From Mesorhizobium sp. YIM 152430 (GTDB lineage Bacteria; Pseudomonadota; Alphaproteobacteria; Rhizobiales; Rhizobiaceae), in NCBI RefSeq assembly GCF_029210365.1, contig NZ_JARGES010000043.1, positions 186,001 to 250,000 on the forward strand: DNA of 64,000 nt. The letters run 5' to 3'. Numbering within the stretch: position 1 is the first letter of the stretch; every line of letters starts with the position of its first letter. Positions 58,561 through 64,000 of the stretch are shown one piece after another. Both the position numbers and the translations under genes were made by a program. The notes under the pieces are model-generated. The model worked only from the letters and a program-made list of their open reading frames with translations. It did no database searches and was not told where the DNA came from.

Positions 58561-59285
58561 AGACGGCCGGGATGAAGGCGATGGTGCTGGCCGCCGGTCT
58601 CGGCACACGGATGCGGCCCATCACCGACACGATTCCCAAGCCGCTGGTCGCGGTCGGCGGGCGAACGCTGCTCGACCGCGCGCTCGATGCGCTCGAAGGG
58701 GCGGGGATCGAATCGGCCGTGGTCAACGTCCACCATCTTGGCGATCGGATCATAGCCCATTGCGCGGGGCGCACCCGGCCCGAAATCGTCATTTCCGACG
58801 AGCGCGACGGGCTTCTCGATTCAGCCGGGGGGATCGTCAACGCCTTGCCCATGCTGGGTTCGGCGCCTTTCATCCTGCTCAATGCCGACACGTTCTGGAT
58901 GGATGCCGGGCGATCCAGCCTTGCGATGCTCGCCGACGCGTGGGACCCTTCTCGCATGGACATGCTGCTGATGCTCGTTCCGGTGACGCATACGACCGGC
59001 CATGGGACCAAGACGGATTTCCTGATCGACAAGGCGGGGCGCCTGACCCGCGCCAAGGGTGATCCGTCGGGCCTGGTCTATGCCGGCGCCGCGATCCTCG
59101 ACCCCATCATCTTCGCCGGTGCAAAGACCGAGCCGCATTCGCTCAATCTCTATTTCGACCGTGCCATCGAAAGCGGGCGGCTGTTCGGCCATCTCATGGA
59201 CGGCCACTGGATCACCGTCGGCACGCCCGAAGCCATTTCGGAAGCCGAGGCAGCCATCAGGACGCATCAGCCGGCGCTCGCATGA
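58557..59285 (+). CDS. murU: MurNAc-1-phosphate uridylyltransferase-like nucleotidyltransferase
   Basis: Would convert N-acetylmuramate-1-phosphate and UTP to UDP-MurNAc, bypassing de novo synthesis. It has 242 residues; MVLAAGLGTRMRPITDTIPKPLVAVGG is the nucleotide and sugar-phosphate signature, and LLNADTFW holds the metal aspartate. It overlaps the AmgK part upstream (ATGA) and addB downstream (ATGA). An in-frame ATG at 58572 may also start it. Assignment rests on homology and the AmgK neighbour. Confidence 0.88.
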   Translation: MKTAGMKAMVLAAGLGTRMRPITDTIPKPLVAVGGRTLLDRALDALEGAGIESAVVNVHHLGDRIIAHCAGRTRPEIVISDERDGLLDSAGGIVNALPMLGSAPFILLNADTFWMDAGRSSLAMLADAWDPSRMDMLLMLVPVTHTTGHGTKTDFLIDKAGRLTRAKGDPSGLVYAGAAILDPIIFAGAKTEPHSLNLYFDRAIESGRLFGHLMDGHWITVGTPEAISEAEAAIRTHQPALA

Positions 59286-62200
59286 CGATTTCGCCGAACG
59301 TCCTGAACATTCCGGCGGCGGCGCCCTTTCTGACGACCCTGATCGACGCCCTGCTCGACGGCCGGATCGTCGACGGCTTTCGCCATGACGGCGCGCCGCT
59401 CGGCATGGCAGACGTGACGATCTACGTGCCGACGCGGCGCGCGGCGCGCGAATTGCGCTCGAGTTTCGTCGATAAGCTGGGTGGCCGCTCGGCGATCCTG
59501 CCGGTGATCCGTCCGTTGGGAGAATTCGAGGACGACGGCTGGTTGTCCGCCGACGGCGCGCTGTTCGACCTGCCACCGCCGATCGAGCCCCTGGAGCGCA
59601 TCGTTCGTCTGGCCCCGCTGGTGCAAGCCTGGAAACGTCGGCTGCCGGCTCATCTGGCGGCGCTTTATGGTGAGGAGCTTGCCATTCCAGCGTCGCTGGC
59701 CGACGCGGTGTGGCTGGCCCGCGATCTCTCTGCGCTGATCGACGAGATCGAGACGGAGGGCGGCGACTGGACGCGCCTGTCCGAACTCGTTCCGGCCGAT
59801 CTGGCTGGTTGGTGGCAGATAACGCTCGAATTTTTACAGATCGTCACGAAAGCCTGGCCCGATCATCTTGCTGCCGTCGACCGGTCGAATCCGGCTGCCT
59901 ATCGTGATGCGCAGATTCGCGCCGAAGCGAGGCGGCTGGCGACGCGCTCTACGCGTGGCCCGGTCATCGCCGCCGGGTCGACGGGCTCTATTCCCGCGAC
60001 CGCGGAACTCCTACAAGCGATCAGCCGGCTCCCGCAGGGAGCGGTCGTGCTGCCGGGACTTGACCGCACGATCGACGTGAAGAGTTGGGAGGCGATTGGA
60101 CGTGAAGACGCGCCGCCCTCGATTCACGGCCACCCGCAGACGGGACTGAAGAAGTTGCTTCAGTGGCTGGGCGTGGATCGTCGCGAAGTTGTGGACATAG
60201 GAACGGTCGCACCCGATCTCGCCGCGCGCATCGATCTTGTCGGGCAGGCGCTGCGTCCGGCTGAAACGACCGAGGCGTGGGCGCATGAACGCGACGTTCT
60301 GGACGCCGCGCTCGCTGCCGGTGCGCTGGAAGGCGTGACGCTGATCGAGGCGGCGAACGAGCGCGAGGAAGCGTTGGCGATCGCCGTGTCGCTGCGGCTT
60401 GCAATCGACACGCCGGACCATTCGGCGGCGCTGGTGACGACGGACCGCGAACTGGCGCGCCGCGTCGCCGGTGAATTGCGGCGCTTCGGCATCGTTGCCG
60501 ACGATTCGGCGGGTACCTTGTTGTCGGCGTCGCCGCCAGCTGTCCTGATGCATCTCGCCGTGGAAGCGGCGTTGAGGCCGGGCGATCCGGTGGCGCTCTT
60601 GTCCCTACTCAAGCACCCGCTGCTCCATCTCGGCTTTCCGCGAAGTCTCGTACGCCGCGCGGCCGAAACCATCGACCTCGTGGCGCTGCGCGGCGGCACC
60701 GGTCGTCCTGATATCGCGAAGACGGGCGAGGATTTTGCGGCGCGCCTTGCCGCGCACGATTTGGCAATGCGGCGCGCCTTCTGGCTCGACCGCCTAGGCG
60801 CGGAGCGGCGCGCTGAAGCGGCTGAAATCGCGGTGCGCATTGCAGCCGCAGTCAAGCCTTTGGCAGAATTGCGAGAAGCTGACGAAATCGATCTGGCGCA
60901 GGCGCTTCGCGCGACGGTCGAAACGCTGGAGGCACTCGGGCGCGACGAGACGGGACGACTGGCTCCGATATATGGCGGCGAGGCGGGCAGCCGGCTGGCG
61001 GAATTCCTGCGTGGCCTTGCCGGTCTCGACGGTGCGCTGAGCTTCGCGCCCGGCGAATGGCCGGAGATTCTCACTGCCTTGGTTGCGGGCGAGACGGTGA
61101 AGCCGACGCCGGCCGGCGATCCGCGCGTTTCGATCTGGGGACCGCTCGAGGCGCGGCTTCAATGCGTCGACACGATGATCATCGGCGGGCTCAATGAGGG
61201 AAGCTGGCCGCGCAAGGCCGAGCCCGATCGGTTCATGTCGCGCATGATGAAGTCGGGGCTCGATCTCGAGCCGCCGGAGCGGCGGATCGGTCAGTCCGCG
61301 CATGATTTCACCATGGCGATGGCGAATCGCGAAGTGGTCCTGACGCGCTCGGCCCGAGCCGGCGAGGCGCCCGCCGTCGCTTCGCGCTGGCTGCAACGCC
61401 TCGTTACCTGCGCCGGGCCGGCGGGTGCGGCCCGGATGCGCAAGCGGGGGACGGAGCGGCTTGCCTGGGCGCGGCAACTGGACGAACGCGAGGAAGTCCC
61501 CTTCGCCAGACGGCCGGAGCCCAAACCGCCGGTCGACTGGCGGCCGAAACGCTTCTCCGTCACCGAGATCGAAACCCTGCGGCGCGACCCCTACGCGATC
61601 TATGCGCGCGAAATCCTCCGGCTCCACCCCGTCGAGCCATTGCTGCGCGATCCGGGCGCGGCCGAGCGCGGCACGCTCTTCCACGACATATTGCATGGCT
61701 TTTCGGTCGCCGCGATCGATCCGTTCTCACCCGATGCGACGGGTGAGTTGCTGCGAATCGGCCGCGAGGAATTCGACAAGGCGACGCTGCCTGCGGATGT
61801 GGACGCCGTCTGGTGGCCGCGCTTTCGGAAGATGGCAAGCCGCTTCGTCGACTGGGAGCGCTCGCGGCTGGGCGTCACGCGCCGGTTTGCCGAGGCCCGC
61901 GCGACACCGACGGAAATCGGCCTGACCGGCGTGACGTTGCGAGGCTTCGCCGACCGCATCGACCTGCGGGCCGCCGGCATGGCGGACATCATCGATTTCA
62001 AGACGGGATCGAACCCATCGAAGGCGCAAGCGCACACGTTGCTCGCCCCGCAGCTCGCGCTTGAAGCGGCACTGCTGACGCGAGGAGCTTTCGGCGATAT
62101 CGGCGCGGCGATGCCGGCCGAACTGGCCTATGTCCGCCTGAAGCCCAATGGCAAGGTCGATCACGACCCGATTCACGAGTTGAAGGGCGTAAACAAGTCC

Positions 62201-62398
62201 ATCAAGTCCGGACCGGAACTGGCGCAGGAAGCGTGGGAGCGGCTCGAGAAGCTTGTCGCGCACTATCAGCGGCTGGAAGCCGGCTATCGTTCGCGCGCGC
62301 TGCCCTTTAGGGAGGGTGACGTCAGCGGCAATTACGACCACCTCGCCCGCGTTCTCGAATGGTCCGCCGGCGGCGACGAGGGAGCAAGCGAGGAATGA
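59282..62398 (+). CDS. addB: Double-strand break repair protein AddB
   Basis: Nuclease subunit of AddAB, which resects broken DNA for RecA. It has 1038 residues: an N-terminal inactive-helicase-like part with YVPTRRAARELRSSF, and a C-terminal PD-(D/E)xK nuclease with GTLFHDILHGF (about 797) and DIIDFKTGS (about 901-909). Coupled to addA (ATGA overlap). Confidence 0.95.
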   Translation: MTISPNVLNIPAAAPFLTTLIDALLDGRIVDGFRHDGAPLGMADVTIYVPTRRAARELRSSFVDKLGGRSAILPVIRPLGEFEDDGWLSADGALFDLPPPIEPLERIVRLAPLVQAWKRRLPAHLAALYGEELAIPASLADAVWLARDLSALIDEIETEGGDWTRLSELVPADLAGWWQITLEFLQIVTKAWPDHLAAVDRSNPAAYRDAQIRAEARRLATRSTRGPVIAAGSTGSIPATAELLQAISRLPQGAVVLPGLDRTIDVKSWEAIGREDAPPSIHGHPQTGLKKLLQWLGVDRREVVDIGTVAPDLAARIDLVGQALRPAETTEAWAHERDVLDAALAAGALEGVTLIEAANEREEALAIAVSLRLAIDTPDHSAALVTTDRELARRVAGELRRFGIVADDSAGTLLSASPPAVLMHLAVEAALRPGDPVALLSLLKHPLLHLGFPRSLVRRAAETIDLVALRGGTGRPDIAKTGEDFAARLAAHDLAMRRAFWLDRLGAERRAEAAEIAVRIAAAVKPLAELREADEIDLAQALRATVETLEALGRDETGRLAPIYGGEAGSRLAEFLRGLAGLDGALSFAPGEWPEILTALVAGETVKPTPAGDPRVSIWGPLEARLQCVDTMIIGGLNEGSWPRKAEPDRFMSRMMKSGLDLEPPERRIGQSAHDFTMAMANREVVLTRSARAGEAPAVASRWLQRLVTCAGPAGAARMRKRGTERLAWARQLDEREEVPFARRPEPKPPVDWRPKRFSVTEIETLRRDPYAIYAREILRLHPVEPLLRDPGAAERGTLFHDILHGFSVAAIDPFSPDATGELLRIGREEFDKATLPADVDAVWWPRFRKMASRFVDWERSRLGVTRRFAEARATPTEIGLTGVTLRGFADRIDLRAAGMADIIDFKTGSNPSKAQAHTLLAPQLALEAALLTRGAFGDIGAAMPAELAYVRLKPNGKVDHDPIHELKGVNKSIKSGPELAQEAWERLEKLVAHYQRLEAGYRSRALPFREGDVSGNYDHLARVLEWSAGGDEGASEE

Positions 62399-64000
62399 AA
62401 TTCCCCTTCGTCGTCCCCGAAACGACCATCAGCGACCAGGCCCGCGCATCCGATCCGAAAAACTCGGCCTGGGTCTCCGCAAATGCCGGGTCGGGCAAGA
62501 CGCATGTTCTGTCGCAGCGCGTGATCCGGCTCCTGCTCGAAGGCACCGACCCGTCACGCATTCTTTGCCTGACCTATACGCGGGCGGCGGCGGCGAACAT
62601 GTCGAACCGCGTCTTCGAGATACTGGGTTCCTGGACGGCACTCGACGACGGGGCGCTGGCAGGGAAAATCAGGGAACTCGACCGGCGCGAGCCGACGCGC
62701 GAGCGACTGGTCCGGGCCCGGCGGCTCTTCGCCGAGGCGCTCGAGACGCCTGGCGGACTCAAGATCCAGACCATTCACGCCTTCTGCGAGGCGATCCTGC
62801 ACCAGTTTCCGCTGGAAGCGAATGTGGCCGGGCATTTTGAACTGCTCGACAACCAGATGGAAGCCGCTCTTGTCGCCGAAGCGCGCCGCTTGATGATCGC
62901 CGGCGCGTCCGGCGGCAACGAGCCGGAACTGGCGGAGGCCTTTGCCGACATCCTCGACATCGGCGGTGAAGCGGGGCTCGAAGGACTTTTGGGCGCCATC
63001 GTCCGCCGCCGCGAGGACCTGCGGTCCTTCGTCGATCAGGTCGGCCCGGCGCCGGAAAACCATGCGCCTCTTTTCGCCGCCTTCGGTTTCGCGGGGGGCG
63101 AGACGGCCGACGACATCCTGGCAGATGTCTGGCCGGACGGGTATTTCGGCCGGCCAATGGCCGCGCGCTTCTCAGAGCGTGCATTTGCCGCCGGCAAGGT
63201 CAAGGCGCAGCAATTCGCCGACGATCTCTTCGCGGCCTGTGATGCCGGCGATGCGGAAGCCTGTCTTCAAGCCCTGCGCAAGACCTTTCTGACGAAGAAG
63301 GGGCAGGTTTACGAGCCGCGCTCCACGAAGCAAATTCTCGCCAAGGGCGTGGCCGAGCATTTTGATGGTTTCGACGACGAGTTCGCGCGCATGGCGGCTG
63401 CGGTGCAGGCGGCGCTCGACCGGGCCGCATTGCTGGCGATGCTCAAGGCGTCGCGATCCGCGCTGATCGTCGCCGACTGGCTGATCGCGCGCTACGAGCG
63501 GCTGAAGAGCGCGCGCGGCTTTCTCGACTTCAACGACCTGATCCGGCGCACGGCGTCGCTGCTTGCGCGGCAGGGTGCCGGCGCCTGGGTCCACTACAAG
63601 CTCGACAAGGGAATCGACCACATCCTGCTCGACGAGGCGCAGGATACGAGTCCCGAGCAGTGGCGCGTCGTCAAGCGGCTCGCCGACGAGTTCTTTGCCG
63701 GCCAGGGTGCGCGAGACATCGAACGCACCGTTTTTGCGGTCGGCGACGAGAAGCAGTCGATCTATTCCTTCCAGGGCGCCGAGCCGGAGGCGTTCGCGGT
63801 TGCAGGACATGAATTCGCGAGACATGTCGAGGCGGCCGAGCGCAGCTTCGAGCGGGTGCGGCTCAGCCATTCCTTTCGCTCGACGCAGGACGTGCTGTCG
63901 GCAGTCGATCTTGTCTTCGCGCGGCCCGAAACGCGCAAAGGTCTGACGCGCGACATCGAGGACATCCGGCACAGTGCGATCCGCACCGATGCGCCGGGAC
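62395..64000 (+). CDS. addA: Double-strand break repair helicase AddA, 3' end beyond window
   Basis: UvrD-like helicase and second nuclease of AddAB. The first 535 codons are present and the frame is open to the window end. WVSANAGSGKTHVLSQRV (about 23-40) is Walker A; LCLTYTRAAAANM (motif Ia), IQTIHAFCEAIL, DFNDLIRRT, and HILLDEAQDTSPEQW (motif II) follow, then FAVGDEKQSIYSFQGA (motif III). Confidence 0.96.
   Translation, partial: MKFPFVVPETTISDQARASDPKNSAWVSANAGSGKTHVLSQRVIRLLLEGTDPSRILCLTYTRAAAANMSNRVFEILGSWTALDDGALAGKIRELDRREPTRERLVRARRLFAEALETPGGLKIQTIHAFCEAILHQFPLEANVAGHFELLDNQMEAALVAEARRLMIAGASGGNEPELAEAFADILDIGGEAGLEGLLGAIVRRREDLRSFVDQVGPAPENHAPLFAAFGFAGGETADDILADVWPDGYFGRPMAARFSERAFAAGKVKAQQFADDLFAACDAGDAEACLQALRKTFLTKKGQVYEPRSTKQILAKGVAEHFDGFDDEFARMAAAVQAALDRAALLAMLKASRSALIVADWLIARYERLKSARGFLDFNDLIRRTASLLARQGAGAWVHYKLDKGIDHILLDEAQDTSPEQWRVVKRLADEFFAGQGARDIERTVFAVGDEKQSIYSFQGAEPEAFAVAGHEFARHVEAAERSFERVRLSHSFRSTQDVLSAVDLVFARPETRKGLTRDIEDIRHSAIRTDAPG

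Overview
The window is GC-rich alphaproteobacterial chromosome, most likely order Hyphomicrobiales (Rhizobiales). The evidence is gene order: parB-parA-rsmG-mnmG-mnmE-rho-hemJ-hemE, then ppsR-maf-aroE-coaE-dnaQ-secB-fxsA, hslV/hslU, hisB-hisH-hisA-hisF-hisE-coaA, pckA/chvI-chvG-hprK-manX-ptsH-ahcY-divL-tsaE/amgK-murU-addB-addA. This is the conserved rhizobial neighbourhood around the chromosomal origin. No tRNA, rRNA, IS element, CRISPR array or prophage gene was seen. The genus cannot be fixed from the sequence alone.

Bases 1-19,020 form an accessory catabolic block. It holds two acyl-CoA dehydrogenases, a class III CoA-transferase, an acyl-CoA ligase broken by one missing base, an enoyl-CoA hydratase, an SDR dehydrogenase, an aldehyde dehydrogenase and an exported cyclase-family protein. 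It also holds a complete TRAP transporter (DctP-DctM-DctQ), a complete branched-chain-type ABC transporter (LivF, G, M, H and a binding protein), and LysR and GntR/FadR regulators. The layout suggests uptake of an organic acid, CoA activation and beta-oxidation-like breakdown; the substrate is unknown. Three copies of a TTGTCNGACAA-type operator lie before the ligase, before the TRAP operon and beside the GntR gene, suggesting one regulon.

Bases 19,173-28,793 hold holA followed by the minus-strand partition, tRNA-modification, rho and heme genes. Three parS-like sites lie here, and two more lie at 41.97 and 57.43 kb. At 28.8-29.2 kb transcription switches from leftward to rightward between hemE and ppsR. 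This gap carries DnaA-box-like 9-mers, an AT-rich imperfect palindrome and four GANTC sites, and I interpret it as the replication origin.

Bases 29,197-36,953 run rightward: ppsR, maf, aroE, coaE and dnaQ, with secB and fxsA facing them, then timA, mltA, an Smr gene and an Xre regulator. A DUF1402 gene and the hslV-GNAT-hslU operon point left. Bases 40,474-45,150 hold the his operon and coaA. Bases 45,154-46,873 hold alkB-like, arfB and a flavoprotein resembling iodotyrosine deiodinase. Bases 46,965-59,285 join pckA, the ChvG-ChvI envelope/acid-stress system, the nitrogen-type PTS (HprK, EIIA-Man, HPr), ahcY, the tyrosine-containing pseudokinase DivL, a TsaE-AmgK fusion and MurU (cell-wall sugar recycling). 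The window ends inside addA of the AddAB recombination nuclease.
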